Shown in pieces: positions 1 through 12,502 of a DNA stretch of 64,000 nt; the first letter of the stretch is position 1; every line of letters starts with the position of its first letter. Source of the stretch: Trichobilharzia regenti. Lineage: Eukaryota; Platyhelminthes; Trematoda; Strigeidida; Schistosomatidae. Location of the stretch: assembly GCA_944472135.2 (NCBI GenBank), contig CALYDD020000389.1, forward strand, positions 62,001 through 126,000, read 5' to 3'. The notes below the pieces were generated by a model, which did not search any database, was not told the DNA's origin, and was given only the letters and a program-made list of their open reading frames with translations. The translations under genes were made by a program, and so were the position numbers.

Positions 1-3000
1 GGTCTTTGATTTCCGCCTTCTTGCGTCAGGACTATTAAATTCTCGACCAGTACATAGAAATAATTTGGCGACGAGTACATAACAATTTGGCGACGGGGAA
101 AACTACTATTAACCACTCAGCAGCAGCAACATAACATGTTTGCACTCAGCCTAATGAAATGTTCACTTTTCAGCTTATCCTGATAATCATTTTGTCTGCT
201 ACTGTCTGTGGCGTGTTCATCGGGTTGATATACTTACTTTAATTGATTTCCTGCCCAACTCAAGTTCATGACACTTTCAAACAATCGCTATCAATTTTGT
301 CGTATGTACAAATCTTTCCAAATACCTGTTGACTTGTAATGTTAATTCCTTAATTTATTCATAAAGTCTTGTTCACTAATAATGAAAAAAAGAGTTAAAT
401 TTCATTCATCAACTTCGTTTTCATGCATTCAAATTACGAGAAAATCTATTAGGCTGCAACAGAAATATCTGGTAAATATACCTATGATAAGAATAAATGT
501 GACTAGTGGTTGAATTGGAGTAACTGCAAAGTTTTGATATATTATTTGATGAGTGAATCAGTATTGCGTTTTAAAGTAGGTCAGGTGATGTCGAAAATTC
601 GAAACTGTGACAATGATCATTATAAAGAAGGGATTGATGGAGAGAAGCGGTATGAGGTGAATGGATAATTTAAAGTAAAAACAGACTTGTAAAGCAACGG
701 AAAGCTTTTGGAAAACATGATTTAGCTTTTCTTTCATGTATAACTACATATTTGGTTCAACTGATGAGTAAGAAACTTCAAAATTACATGGAGTGAATTG
801 AGCCATGTTGATTACTTAAGAAAATCTATCAGAAGTTGCTGAGTGAGATGACTCAAGGGCCGTCAACAAGAATTCGTTATTTTACACTCCTTTTTCATAT
901 AAAAACTTGGCAGCATCCAACTACACGTTAATGAAGAATTCCCCTACAACGTCATTTGTAAACATGGCTACGGGTTCACAAAATATTTATAGATTTACAC
1001 AGAGGCGAACATAAGTGGTATTCATCCTCCAGGTATTATATTTTACTAGGGAATACAAGACGTGCATGAAATGCATGAAAAGCGCCTAATACAAATAGAC
1101 AGTTGACCCGTATGCACTTCAATTGCAGAATCAACCCTTGACGCTAAACTGAATTTAGCTCTGATATAAGAATAGAACTTGTGCATGGTTGTGGAGTATA
1201 TTCCATTGTGAAAAAAATTTATTTTGATAAAGTCTCACAGTGTTCTACTGTAATATTTACTGATGACAAATTGTGCTAGAAACGTCGTCAGGGAATATTA
1301 CTATGTAACACTATGAGACGTTATCAAAATCAATTTTGTCTGGTATGAATTTAGCTTTGTACATAACTTCAGTTCTGAGTGGGCTGGCTAATGAGAATGT
1401 TCAGGGATATAAGTGCTAGGCATTTTATATTCACCTTTCATTAACTTGTTCGGTGTGTTCATTTTTACCTTCCGACATTTTCAAATCGTTTATAAGCTAG
1501 AGAATACCCTACGTTAAGCAGTGGCATAAAAATAGTGCATTATACGCATAGACAAATAAGCCATATTTACTTCAAGAGCAATTGATAATAAACGCCAAAT
1601 TATCGTGCTCTAACGCACTGAGATCTTGCTAATGAACGCTTTTTTTTCTACACAATTCTATCGGTTAACCTTCCAGGATATTCTATGCCTAACAGTGTTG
1701 TGCGAAGACATCCAGTGCTTTGCCTGTCATGTATTCAGAGTAGATTTTCACGACTCTAGCACAAAAACAAGTGATATGTTTTATCGTTCAACCTAGAGTT
1801 ATTAGAATTAGTGTGCTGCCATATAATATCCAGCTTTCTGTATCTATGAAGTGAAATATGGAATTGGACTCTTTTTTGACACCGAGTTTAGATAGTTAAC
1901 AAAAATAACCCATCATCCATATATTTCATATATATATATGCAGTCTCCAGTTAACTTCAATATTGAGTTCCTTTTTCTGCTATTCCAATTTTTATTTTGC
2001 TGGAATCAATGTGATCGCATAGAAAATGAAAACGTTTCTACCAGTTATGCAGTTTTAACTAAAGAAAATATATATTAAAACAAATACATTTAAAGTCTAG
2101 GAAAATCTTTGCCTTCATATTAGAAATGACGAAGTCACAAGGGTTTGAATCACTATCTGCCTACAGATTAGATCTCAAAGACACACGAATTTTAGCGAAC
2201 TATTTTATCATATATTGGTAAGTAGAGTTCAGCATATGAAATTCAGGTCGCATAATAGGAATGCACTAGATATTCATACACATAAGTAATAATCATGAAC
2301 TCCCCCTTCAAAAATCTATATTTTTGGACATTCACATCTCAATGCCATCGTTCGTGTATCTTTGGTCAGCTGATTATATGCATTCATTATCGTCACAGAG
2401 AGTAGGAAATACATTATAACTATATTATCTTCATGATTAAAGAAAGCTATCCATCAATGCTCCTACATCTGGACAGATAATTATCGTATCTTGGGTATTT
2501 ATTAGTTGATCTAGTTTGATTTCATGTCCTTTATTATAACTTGTCATTGTTTATACTTTGCACTCATGTATTGGTGGCATGAATGCGACATCATAGATAC
2601 GGATGTGTGAAAATCCCACGCTAATAATGTTGCCAAAAAATAACAAACCAACATATCCAAAAGTATGCTTCGGTGCACACTTTGAGGAAAATAAACGAAT
2701 CACCCAAATGCGGTAAAATATCATTTGAATCAATCAAATAAACTTTCAGAAAGTAGAATGTCTTGGTAGGATGTGTTGATTTCATATTCAGTTAAGTTTA
2801 CTTGTATAATGTCTAAGTTAGATGGGATGTTGTTTCGCGTGAAAATGAGAGTATCATTCTTAGAAAAGGCCGATAGCTATAATGCAAAGTTGTCATATGG
2901 TTTTGGGAACATTCATGTTCACCAACAAATCTATTTTCATCACGTTTGTATAATGCATGTTTAAATATTTTAAGCCTATCCGGAGTTACCTTATAACAGT

Positions 3001-4679
3001 AACAGCCAACATACTCACTATTCATCTACCCAGGATTCCAGGAGGCAATCATCTAGAATTATTCAAATACTCAGCAGGCAATAAAGATTATCCTTATACA
3101 ACGTAATGCAACGAACCGTTATGCAGTTCTTTCATAGGAAAACAGATGATAAAGAGGTTCATTTCATATCATCAGTACTTATGTTGTTTCGTCTGGCGAA
3201 GATCAGTAATGGATCTAAACACCATAACACAGGCGTAACCATCCGTTGAGGTTAATTGAATAGTCAGCTGGTGAATTTTTTAATCTCCTAAAAATACTGA
3301 TGTTAGTTTTGCAGCTCTGTAACCTACACATTTTGAAACTGATGACTGAATAAAACCCACTTCCTATACCATTTACACCATATTTGAGTAAGAATAGCTA
3401 AAGTCTTATTCAGAATCTGAAATACAAACAATCTGTAATATTTCAAAGGATTAAGATAATGTCAACAGTTAGAAAGTTTCTCATAGATTAGGGATCTGGT
3501 TCAGTCTTCCTGCAATTCGACTCCACCTTAGTTGTCAGCTGTTTTCAGTATAATGAAATATGAAATGACATTGAATATTTGCCCACAAACCTCAGATAAT
3601 CACAAAAAATTGATAAATGAGAAACGATTCCATTACCTAGTACACATGTAGGGTTAACCCTTCTTGATCGGAGGAATTAAACACAAGCGATGAATTTTAT
3701 GTGTTAGTAAATAGATCTTATATTCAGTAAAATTGGTTAATATTTAAATCGAAATTAAATCATTGTTAACCGTCATCTCATTCTAGTGAAAGATAATCAT
3801 ATCGGAAGCCAATGCGTCACTATGTTCAGTGAAAAAATCAGATACATACACTAAAGAATAAGTGAGGGGTAGAATAACGTTGGGATTCTAAGGAAGTCGT
3901 CAACCGACCCTTTACTGTACTGTGAAAAGTGGATTCGAAGTTGAGTGAAAGTTAAGTAATAGCCTCATGAATGATGATACTTTATTCTTTAAAAAAGCAT
4001 ACATTGTAGACATCTGAAAATTGCCCATTTCAATAAATTACAGATAGTAGCTGAATCCGATTTTGAAGATCAGTCTTCATGTTAAATTGTCTACTATGGT
4101 GTTAATCTCACAAGAGGGATCTGATAATGCGATCAAAAGCAATTTACGACCATGATCTTTTTCTCTAAACCCTTTACGAAATTCAACAAAGAGGCGTACC
4201 AGTTGCATGAAAGTTCAGAAAAATTGGTGAAAGCTGACAGAAGGAAGATAGTCATGCGAATTTGTTCACATCAATGCGTATGGCTATGAAATCAGGAAAC
4301 ATGTGTGTCACATCTACAAACAACAAGTCACTTACCATTGCAATACAGTTTAGTGAGGGCAGTGAGGAAATTTATTTTGAGAAATTTCAACATTAACAAA
4401 CCACAACCCAATATTTCCCTGCGCCTTCTTGTGGTACATAATCTGAAATATGAGGTACCTATCCCTGTGAACTGTGCATGAATCTGTGGAGTGCCAATAT
4501 AATTTGCTGCCCGCCAAACTTGAGTATTTTGCTGCAGATAACTCTAACGACAGCAGGATATTAGCATATCTGAGTTAAATAAACCATAAAGCTTGAAATG
4601 AACAGTCGTTAACCATCAGTTATCATATATTTGGCAGGTTTGAGAAACAGAATAGAGAAGAAAAGCTTCAGAGATTAAA
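1..4679. other. AT-rich intergenic DNA, no gene seen
   Basis: Apart from the foldback at 1200-1340 nothing coding is recognisable. The short frames at 2551-3025 overlap on both strands and look like chance. A splice-donor-bounded ATG frame at 4336-4393 (minus) is discussed under rejected items. Confidence 0.6.
1200..1340. repeat. Foldback repeat, probably two inverted PLE ends
   Basis: Arms at about 1215-1267 and 1285-1338 are complementary over roughly 50 bp with mismatches (TTTGATAAAGTCTCACAGTG against its inverse), with a 17-base loop. The same half-sequence lies directly upstream of the PLE remnant at 9183-9252, linking it to PLE terminal sequences. Confidence 0.6.
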
Positions 4680-5190
4680 AGTCAGAGAAGCCGTAACTAC
4701 GCGACGATATCACTCTGTGAAATGAATAGAGGGGAATTATACATTAAGAAAGCGAGTAATATCACTTGTGAAAGCAAATTAGAAAGGTACGTAGGATTCT
4801 TATTTAACGCAGGAATTAGCGTGTCATTTAAACCTACAAACTCACTCAGGGACAAGCTCTGTGGGATGAAGGACCCAGTTGACTCAGTTAGACAAAATTA
4901 TATAACTTACAGAATACTTTGCAATGACTGTAAGGTCAACTAAATAGATCAAACTAGTAGGTCGAGGTAGTCAGATTGTCAAAACATAAGAATTTAGCTC
5001 AGGTAAGAATGATTAACCCTGAGAAGATAAGTAATTTAGAAAATAACTCAGTGATCGCACTGCACGCATTAACACACAACCACACAAAATGGTGGGAGAG
5101 GGTTAGAACTCTAACAATAGGCGGCCTGTTTGACATCTGGGCTACCTTTTTCCTGAATCTACATATTGCACCTAATAAGTCATGTTTTCA
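4680..5190 (+). pseudogene. Penelope-like element, GIY-YIG endonuclease fragment
   Basis: Two short reading frames (4722-4943 and 4976-5197) together resemble the C-terminus of a Penelope-like polyprotein. There is a FKPTNSLRDKLCGMKDP linker, then YRILCNDCKVN followed by a stop where NYIGQTSR is expected, then a frameshifted stretch with ALHALTHNHT. The GIY-YIG catalytic region is therefore broken by at least one stop and one frameshift. The fragment ends where the CR1-like element begins. Confidence 0.7.
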
Positions 5191-5204
5191 TTCCTAATTT
5201 TAAT

Positions 5205-8200
5205 AAAATATGATCACAAATCGCATAAAATACAGCGATTCATTCATTAAACGTTTTAAACCATATGACTTTCATGCATCTAATAAATCTAAGAGAAAAC
5301 ATCACGCTGGCTGGCAGCGTGCACTTAAACAGACACCTTTATATCGTACAACCATTCCTGTTATTGTCACTTCAAACTGCCGTTCACTTCCCAACAAAAT
5401 TATGCATCTCCAGTCTCTCTTATCATCTGATACTTATCACAATACGGCGATTGTTGCATTACAAGAAACATGGCTCCATGAACTCTATGATGACAATCTG
5501 GTTTCCCTAAATGGTTTTACATTGTTTAGACAAGATCGACTATGCTCCAGAAAGAAAAGAGGTGGAGGTGTTGCAACTTTCATTCATTCTCAATGGTCAA
5601 CTTCAAATAACGTATGTTTTTCTTACTCTAATGACTTTATTGATTGTATAACGGTCAAATGCCGCCCGAAACACTTATCCAAGTTTAAATACGTCTTCAT
5701 CTCTAACATTTATGTTACTCCTGGCTGTTTTGCCTCGGATCTATCTGATTTTGCTGATGAATTCACTGAATTCGCCGTTACACATCTTGAAAACTCTTTA
5801 TCAGTTGTCGCAGGAGATTTTAACTGCTGTGATTGTTATTTCCTCGTATCATTAGGTCATGCCAATATTGTTAAATTCCCTACTCGACTTGATAAAACTC
5901 TTGACCTAGTGTTCATTAATGATGAGGAAATATATGAAGTACGCCGACGTGCTCCTATCATGAACTCAGATCATTGTATTATTCGGATATTACCTAAGAT
6001 ATACAGCAGATCTCACTTTAATATCTTCTCAAATCTGTCCAAGAAAACACAGCAAAGGTGTTACTCACAAGAAAATATGCTCAAACTAAGATGTATGCTA
6101 AATGACACTAACTGGGAACTTTTCAACGAACTAAAACTGGATGATACTATTTCCAATCTGACTGACTATCTTAAATTCTGCCTTGATATATGCTGTCCAA
6201 AAGAGATAATTTTCAAAAGAATGGATCGTTTTTCTTCCCCTCATCTCAAAAAACTTCGTAGAGAAAAAGAGAAGCTGTACAAGACAAAGAATAAATCTGG
6301 TCTTAAGAAGATAAACATCGAAATTAAATCTGAAATCAAGAGACTAAACAACATTTATAATCAAACAATACTATCTTGTAAAACCTCAGAAAACATATGG
6401 AAGCTTTTTAGAGAAATTACTGGTTGTGGTAAGCATAATAATTTTGCCTCTTCTATTGATGTAAATACTCTCAATAGATCTTTCATCCGCCCTCCAAATG
6501 TCCCTTCTGCCTTCAATTTAACTAATAACACGACCAGTGACTTTCATCGTTTCAATACTTCTGATGTTCTTAAATGTTTGAAATCTCTTAAACCTTCCCA
6601 GAGTCTAGGCCCTTATGGTATACCTGCCATTGTTCTAAAGAAATGTGCTGATATTTTAAGTAACCCACTTACAAGCATTTTCAATACTTCCTTTTCTAAT
6701 AATAATGTACCTTCTCTGTGGAAAGATATTAAAATCATCCCTGTACCCAAGTCTGGTTCTGGAGATAGTGTTAAGTTTAGACCAATTCCCATTACCTCTC
6801 CTTTTTTGAAACTGATGGAGAAATTACTGTTACAAAAACTCATTCCCTCCCTAAGCTTCTCAAACGATCCAAAGCAGTTTGCTTACAAACAGGGTAGAAG
6901 TACTTTGGATGCTGCTGCTGTGTTTCATCACAACATTGTACCCTCCTTAGACAAAGGGGCCAAGTATGTCCGTTGTACTTTCCTTGATTACACATCTGCT
7001 TTTGACTCTGTACCTAGCGGCCTTTTGTTAAACAAGCTTAGCCTTACACAAACTGAGTCCTGGGCTATCAACTGGCTGCATTCTTACTTCTCCAATAGGA
7101 TTCAGCACACGGTATATAATGGTGTAGCTTCCTCTCCTTTGCTTACTGAAGCTGGAGTTCCTCAGGGTGCTGTTCTCTCGCCGTTTCTCTTTTCCTTCTT
7201 CTTACATGACTTACCTCTCTCAGACGAAATCAACTTCGTCAAATATGCAGACGACCTGACTGTTTCGCTTCCCGTTAAGTCTCAGTCAGACTGCTTCAAA
7301 TTAAATAGCTTCCTGTCGGACATCAGTCAGTGGTCTAAACTAAATGGCCTCACGCTGAATCCCTCAAAATGCCAGACTGTCGACTTCTCCTTTAGGCATA
7401 AACGAGATCTACAAACACTAGTAAGCACTCATGATGCCTGTAGAATTGAGAGGACTATAATTGAAACAAAGTCTAATGCAAAATACCTCGGATTAGTTAT
7501 ATCTTCCGACCTTACCTGGTCATCTCATATCCAAATGATTTCCAAGAAAGTGTTTCGTCTAACCTACTACATTAAGAAACTCAGACTAACTGGAGTCCCT
7601 CAACCTCTGCTTTCACAATTTGTCAACTCTCGTATCCTACCTATTCTACTTTACTGTTCCCCGTTAGTCTTTCCTAGGTTACTGAAAAAGGACTATACCA
7701 TCCTGAGAAGGATGTTGAAGGTAGTTAGTAGGACTAGCGGTGTAAAACTCAGTCAGCTCGTCACTACATTAGTGGATAAGCATCTGAATACATGTGAGAA
7801 ATGGTCTAAAACCATACTCTCTGACCCCCAACACCCCCTCTATTCCCAACTCTCTCCTTGCATCTCATCAGGTAGAACCAGAAATCAGTACAAAATAATA
7901 TATGCTCGTACAACCAAGTATAGGAACTCAACGATACCATATTTGGCCAGCCCGTGTTCTAAGTGACAGAGACAATGTTAAGCGTGAAACCTATGACTCA
8001 CTTTGTTGTTAATAACATAATTTTGGCCCTTGTTATTTCCCCTTATACTCTCTTATTTGTACTCTATAGTGAACAACCTTCTTAAACATACTTAGCTGCT
8101 TAAAATTAATTATCGTTGGCTTACTTTTTTTGCACTTTACTCTATTTCTTCTTTTGTAAATCTACTGGGTCCGACTATATTATCACTATGATTATAAAAA

Positions 8201-8812
8201 ATTGTCCCGTCATTAACCATCATGTAACATTAGTTTTGTGGTTGTTCTTTGTTCGGCACTATTTAACTGACAATCTTGATTGTTATTGCCACTATCCCCA
8301 TCTTAAAAAAAATTTTGTATTATGCATGATTCCTCACACTACCACTACAAACACCGCATTAGTGCTGACAATAAAAAAACACAACCTGAAATGTTTATCT
8401 TATGATTGTTTAGTGTTGTTCAATCAAATTAACTGATCATCTTGGCTATAAACATTTTTAAGAAGATCTCATAATTTCTTGTATGATTATAGCTGTTACT
8501 GTCTACCACGCATACACATATCGTAGCTTCCACTAACCAATACTGAAATATTTTTTTCATTATTTGTGTTTATCTTCCTTTTTACTTGGTATTTTTATTT
8601 GCATTTTTTTCTTATGTTTTTTTTGTTATTTCTGTGTTTCTTTTTTTTGGTTTTTTTGTTGTGTTTTTTTTATATATTTTATTTTTTTATAATACCCCTT
8701 TTAAATGTACGATGAAATTAGATGCAATATTGTAGATATGTGCTGAAAATTCCACACTGTACCACAAGTACTGTTTCTGGAATAAAGCGAAAATTGTTAT
8801 TGTTATTATGGG
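5205..8812 (+). mobile_element. CR1-clade-like non-LTR retrotransposon, near complete 3' part
   Basis: The element consists of the ORF at 5210-7966, a long AT-rich 3' UTR with T-rich runs (8560-8700), and a short ATTGTT repeat end near 8785-8810. No ORF1 was found upstream; instead a Penelope fragment abuts the 5' end, so the copy is probably 5' truncated. Clade assignment to CR1 rather than Jockey or L2 rests on motif style only. Confidence 0.8.
5210..7966 (+). CDS. Non-LTR retrotransposon endonuclease/reverse transcriptase (ORF2)
   Basis: The 918-codon ORF is uninterrupted. An N-terminal APE-type endonuclease occupies roughly residues 45-270, shown by SNCRSL, ALQETWL, GGGVATFIH, VVAGDFN, a TLDLVF segment and SDHCII. 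The reverse transcriptase follows at about 430-720: the fingers region LGPYGIPAIVLKK, IPVPKSG, FAYKQGRSTLDAA, LDYTSAFDSVP (motif A Asp), GVPQGAVLSP, and the catalytic YADD at FVKYADDLTVS. A C-terminal region of about 170 residues follows. Together these activities nick target DNA and copy the RNA in place (target-primed reverse transcription). The lack of stops suggests a young insertion. The start codon is uncertain because the 5' part may be truncated. Confidence 0.9.
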   Translation: MITNRIKYSDSFIKRFKPYDFHASNKSKRKHHAGWQRALKQTPLYRTTIPVIVTSNCRSLPNKIMHLQSLLSSDTYHNTAIVALQETWLHELYDDNLVSLNGFTLFRQDRLCSRKKRGGGVATFIHSQWSTSNNVCFSYSNDFIDCITVKCRPKHLSKFKYVFISNIYVTPGCFASDLSDFADEFTEFAVTHLENSLSVVAGDFNCCDCYFLVSLGHANIVKFPTRLDKTLDLVFINDEEIYEVRRRAPIMNSDHCIIRILPKIYSRSHFNIFSNLSKKTQQRCYSQENMLKLRCMLNDTNWELFNELKLDDTISNLTDYLKFCLDICCPKEIIFKRMDRFSSPHLKKLRREKEKLYKTKNKSGLKKINIEIKSEIKRLNNIYNQTILSCKTSENIWKLFREITGCGKHNNFASSIDVNTLNRSFIRPPNVPSAFNLTNNTTSDFHRFNTSDVLKCLKSLKPSQSLGPYGIPAIVLKKCADILSNPLTSIFNTSFSNNNVPSLWKDIKIIPVPKSGSGDSVKFRPIPITSPFLKLMEKLLLQKLIPSLSFSNDPKQFAYKQGRSTLDAAAVFHHNIVPSLDKGAKYVRCTFLDYTSAFDSVPSGLLLNKLSLTQTESWAINWLHSYFSNRIQHTVYNGVASSPLLTEAGVPQGAVLSPFLFSFFLHDLPLSDEINFVKYADDLTVSLPVKSQSDCFKLNSFLSDISQWSKLNGLTLNPSKCQTVDFSFRHKRDLQTLVSTHDACRIERTIIETKSNAKYLGLVISSDLTWSSHIQMISKKVFRLTYYIKKLRLTGVPQPLLSQFVNSRILPILLYCSPLVFPRLLKKDYTILRRMLKVVSRTSGVKLSQLVTTLVDKHLNTCEKWSKTILSDPQHPLYSQLSPCISSGRTRNQYKIIYARTTKYRNSTIPYLASPCSK

Positions 8813-8987
8813 TAGGTGGAGAGAGAGGTTGATTACTGAATCCCCTCTGGTTCATCAAGTCTACACCCAACACGTGCAATATGAAATATGGAAAAGGCTA
8901 CTACCAAGCGATGGAAAGTAATAGAATTATATAAAGGAAGTTAGAAAGTTGTGTGAGTACCTTAATATGATTATGGGCAGTAATACA

Positions 8988-9182
8988 TGCGTCAGTGGCA
9001 CAGTGGTTAGCACTCTCGCCAACCATGCACATGGTCCGAGGTTTGATCCCCTGCCGCCGCACACCTGATATCTATGGTAGGCTTGCAAAATTTGGGCTAG
9101 CGATATCCATGCTCGAAATTCCGTACTTGTAACAAAAATACAGTGTGGAATCAAGCCGTAATCAAAAATAAAAAAATAAATA
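8988..9182 (+). repeat. tRNA-headed SINE, full-length copy
   Basis: The head TGCGTCAGTGGCACAGTGG contains an A-box-like segment and GAGGTTTGATCCCC a B-box. A body starts at CACCTGATATCTATGGT and ends in ATACAGTGTGGAATCAAG with an (AAAATA)-type tail. This is the reference for the other copies in the window. Confidence 0.75.
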
Positions 9183-9252
9183 CATTGTGGTCGAAACGTC
9201 ATCAGTAAATATTACTGTAGGACATTGTGAGACTTTATCAAAATACAATTTA
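9183..9252 (+). repeat. Single copy of the foldback half-repeat
   Basis: GTCGAAACGTCATCAGTAAA to TTTATCAAAATACAATTTAC corresponds to one arm of the foldback repeats at 1200-1340 and 34960-35230. It is joined to the truncated PLE reading frame. Confidence 0.55.
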
Positions 9253-10125
9253 CCCATAATGGCCATCCAGCAATAAACTTCACTCTTGAAATGGAAAACG
9301 AGTCACAAATTCCGTTTCTTGATGTGGAACTAACAAGAAGAACTGATGGGAGCCTAAGACGATCGATGCATAGAAAACCAACGTGGAATGGTCAACAAAC
9401 AAGCTTATGTAGCTGGATATCCATTCAAAACAAATGGAACTTAATTAAATCGCTTGCCAACCGCACCCAACGCGTCTATAGTGCCGACGTTCTGCAAACA
9501 TAATTATATAATCAAAGAGAAATCTTCATCCCAGATGGATACCAAATAAGATCCGTCGACAAAAATATCAAACCGATAATTCGGAAAAATGAAACTTTAA
9601 TTGTGCCTGAAAGGAAACTTTACATGAACTTGGATTTCAAGGGAGATTTAGCTAGCGATATTCTCAAGAGAAGGATCACATCATCTCTGAGAATGAACAT
9701 TCTTTGCAGCAACGCTAAAAATAGTGTTCTCCAGTCACACACTGTTCTGCAGAAGCCTCAAGGACAAGATACCGCATATGGCCACTTCTATGTGCATATA
9801 TCAGTTCACCTACTGCTGTGGAGCCAGGTACATTGGCCGTTCGACGCGCATCCTGTCCAAGAGGATTCAAGAACACTATCCAGCATGGTTGCGAAAAGGC
9901 AATAGTGGTGCAATAAGGAGTGCGATAATTGAACACCTGGTTAACACTGATCATTCCATTTCAACAAACGCCTCCTTCAAAGTAATCTACAGAGTCAAGA
10001 ATAGTCTATCAAAGGCAATACGGTTTCATCTGGTTTGTATCGCTGAAGCTCTGGCCATTCACATAGAAAAACCGGAGCTGTGCATACAAAAGAAGACTAC
10101 TCAACCACGTCTACTGTCATGGTAG
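9252..10125 (+). pseudogene. Penelope-like element: RT tail and GIY-YIG endonuclease
   Basis: The RT tail is recognised by INFTLE...IPFLDVELTRR and a HRKPTWNG motif typical of PLE reverse transcriptases after the catalytic YxDD. Around 9490 there is a stop, and around 9720-9770 the frame shifts into the ORF 9724-10125. That ORF carries the GIY-YIG-like nuclease: YQFTYCCGARYIGRSTR, then LSKRIQEHYPAWL, an AIIEHLVNTDHSI segment and a C-terminus ending PRLLSW. PLE nucleases cut the target for insertion. The N-terminal RT is missing; it is replaced by an inverted-repeat half (9183-9252). Confidence 0.8.
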
Positions 10126-12487
10126 TAATTTTTTTGTTTTGATTTGATTTGAGTTTTTTATTTCGATGACTTAATTTTGTTTCTTTGCCTGTTCTTTAAT
10201 TGCTCATAATTATTGTGTTCATTCAGAACTCTTACGTAATTTTGTATCATCTACTTTGTTCTTATGTGCATCCTGAGTAAAATTCACTCATCAAACTATT
10301 CATATTATTATTACATATCTTCTTTTAACAACTGTTTGTGACAACTCGTCGCCTTTTTTACAATCCTAATTTCATTAACACTAAATTTTCTTGACTTGTA
10401 TTACCAACTTTCCCCTGTTTAGTTAAAATAACCAACTTTAGATTTGTTTGACAAACTTAATGTACACACACACACACAAAATAACACATACATATTTGCG
10501 ATTGTACAGCTAAGAAAATGAATTCGCCGAAAAGAGTTTCTTTACTGATCTACGTATTTTGTTTTCACATTTGTTTGAATTTGGCATTCCAAGTTGACAA
10601 TACTCGTGAATTAATTATAAATTAACTTGTATGTTTCAGCCTTACACCCAGTATTCCTTCGCCTAATACTGACTAAATATTTCATAGAGAAAAAATTATG
10701 GATTATTTACACATCTGTGCGCATTTACACTTTCGCTTGATGAGGTGAACCTGATTGAAACGTATGTTGTAAGAGCATTTTCCGGTGGCGCGTAGCTTAA
10801 CACAACCACGTTTGGTTGAAAAACGATTTGGACTGTGTGTTAACACTGTGTTGAGTCGAGCCATACATAGTCAAGGGACTTATCACTCAAAGTTTTCTCC
10901 TGGTATGTTAAGCCAAAATTCTGGCTATACAAGAGAGAAGGGTGAGTCATCTTTTAAAAACTTTGCCTTAAACCCCTTCCTTTATTTTGGTAATAGAAAT
11001 CTTTTTCACTTTCATTTGCCTCCCAATCCATCTCACTTCACTCCTTTGTCATCATCATTGCACGCCCGATTTCTGGAACATACTCTTAAAGTTCTTATAC
11101 TGATATACATAACTGCCAATCTTTGAAAACTTTAAAATTCATTCACTTCAACCGTACTCTCTAAAGAAACCATTTCAGTGATATTTATTCTTACTACACA
11201 TATATTTCCAAAGACGTTTTATGTAGTCTAAATACTCGTGTGACGCTTGTGATTTAAAAGACTGAATAGGAATAGTTAATCTCTGAATAAAAGTGTTTTT
11301 AATTATTCATGAATGAATATTGATGCACAAATTAAGAAATTAACGTTGGAAGGTGATAAATAGGTGAACAGATTTACGGTTACAATATGTTAATGACAAT
11401 TGTTTGTGGTGTGAGTTTCATTTGAACAACAACTCAGCTACAGTATATAGATCAAAACGACGAACAAACCACACACACCAGCAGACAAAGCGAGTGCCAA
11501 AATAAGCTGAAATGAAAGATTCATCAAACAATATTTTAAGCAATGAAATGTTATCCGAAGAGAACGACTGATATGTGTAACCACATGTTCGACAGTCCCT
11601 TTCTAATTAGAATATAATTTTTGAATTATATATTTTTAACTTTTCTTACTCCGTTATTTTACTGTCCTTGAAATATATATATATATTCCTTTCTCTGTAG
11701 GAACACGCCATTTTTACAGACATGGATAAGTATTAGAAATGTGAAAAAGTGGCTGTGAGTGAATATTGGTCATGTGCATATCTTTGTGTAAATAAATAAA
11801 TCCATTAGTGTTACATCTGGATTCAAAGCTTCAGTGGGATTGTGCGATGTAAATAAAACTTTCAACATTCCAATCAAAACACAAAATATCCGAACTCACA
11901 TCACCATAATCTAAATGTTTAAAATAATAAAATATTTAAAGTGAAGGCGACTGCTTGTATTTCGCCCACTAAGTATCTTTTAACTTCCAAATTATTTGGC
12001 GGGCAAAAGCTTCAAATTTGAAAATTAGAAATTGCAACTTTTATTTGAAGCTGGGATCATGTTAAATGAAACTAGTTCCGTTCCCCCCCCTAAATTCGAC
12101 AGTAAAACAGATGTTTCTCTTTATTTCCACCACTACATTTCATCAGTGACAAAATCATAGTAACCCTATCAAGTTTAAGTAAAGAGGTCATCGTTTTCTC
12201 AAATCCTTCTGCTGCCGAGGATACATTTAGTTATCACTGCATGTGAAGCCAGAATTTAAGATTCCCTATAAAAGAAAATAGAATGTTCTCACTATAAGAG
12301 GTGATTGAAAGGCAGGTAGTGGAAACAAATGATTACCAATGAATTCCGCCGTGTGGATCCTAATGGATCCGATGCTGCTTTACATCCAAAAGATGAGCAG
12401 TAAAACGAAGGCAATAAAAACCTAAGCAAAGTCGAAGTATGCTAATAAATATACTGCAATAAAACCGAAAGATAATCAGGAACTCAC
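10126..12487. other. PLE 3' flank and intergenic DNA
   Basis: 10126-10780 is probably untranslated sequence of the PLE remnant, with a (CA)n run near 10471-10487. From 10785 to 11126 a 113-codon plus-strand frame has no recognisable domain. If the micro-exon gene continues, its last exon should lie here or below, but none was identified. Confidence 0.5.
11900..11910 (-). pseudogene. Possible 11-nt micro-exon remnant
   Basis: A GTGAGTTCGG donor and a TTTAAACATTTAG acceptor enclose ATTATGGTGAT, which is 11 nt. That length would shift the frame, so it is either a unit with a one-base deletion or chance. Confidence 0.25.
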
Positions 12488-12502
12488 TAAAAGCGGTAGG
12501 CG
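12488..12502 (-). CDS. Possible 15-nt micro-exon (RLPLL in phase 0)
   Basis: The exon CGCCTACCGCTTTTA starts like the 12-nt unit CGCCTTCCACAT and again has Leu second in phase 0. The donor GTGAGTTCCTG is strong and the acceptor GTTTCCGAATTAG is moderate. It is separated from the rest of the array by the RTE/PLE insertion block, so membership is inferred from the motif only. Confidence 0.4.

Noticed and set aside
757..781. CTGATGAGTAAGAAAC resembling a hammerhead core
   Set aside because: There is no room for stem II between CTGATGA and GAAAC, and no pairing arms were found.
4336..4393. Minus-strand ATG frame MLKFLKINFLTALTKLYC ending at a GTAAGTG donor, as a signal-peptide first exon
   Set aside because: The hydrophobic core is short and interrupted by Lys, and no following exon was seen; kept only as a possibility.
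10739..10772. TTGATGAGGTGAACCTGATTGAAAC downstream of a PLE remnant, hammerhead-like
   Set aside because: The first core base is T and five extra bases separate the putative stem II from GAAAC; more likely ordinary PLE 3' sequence.
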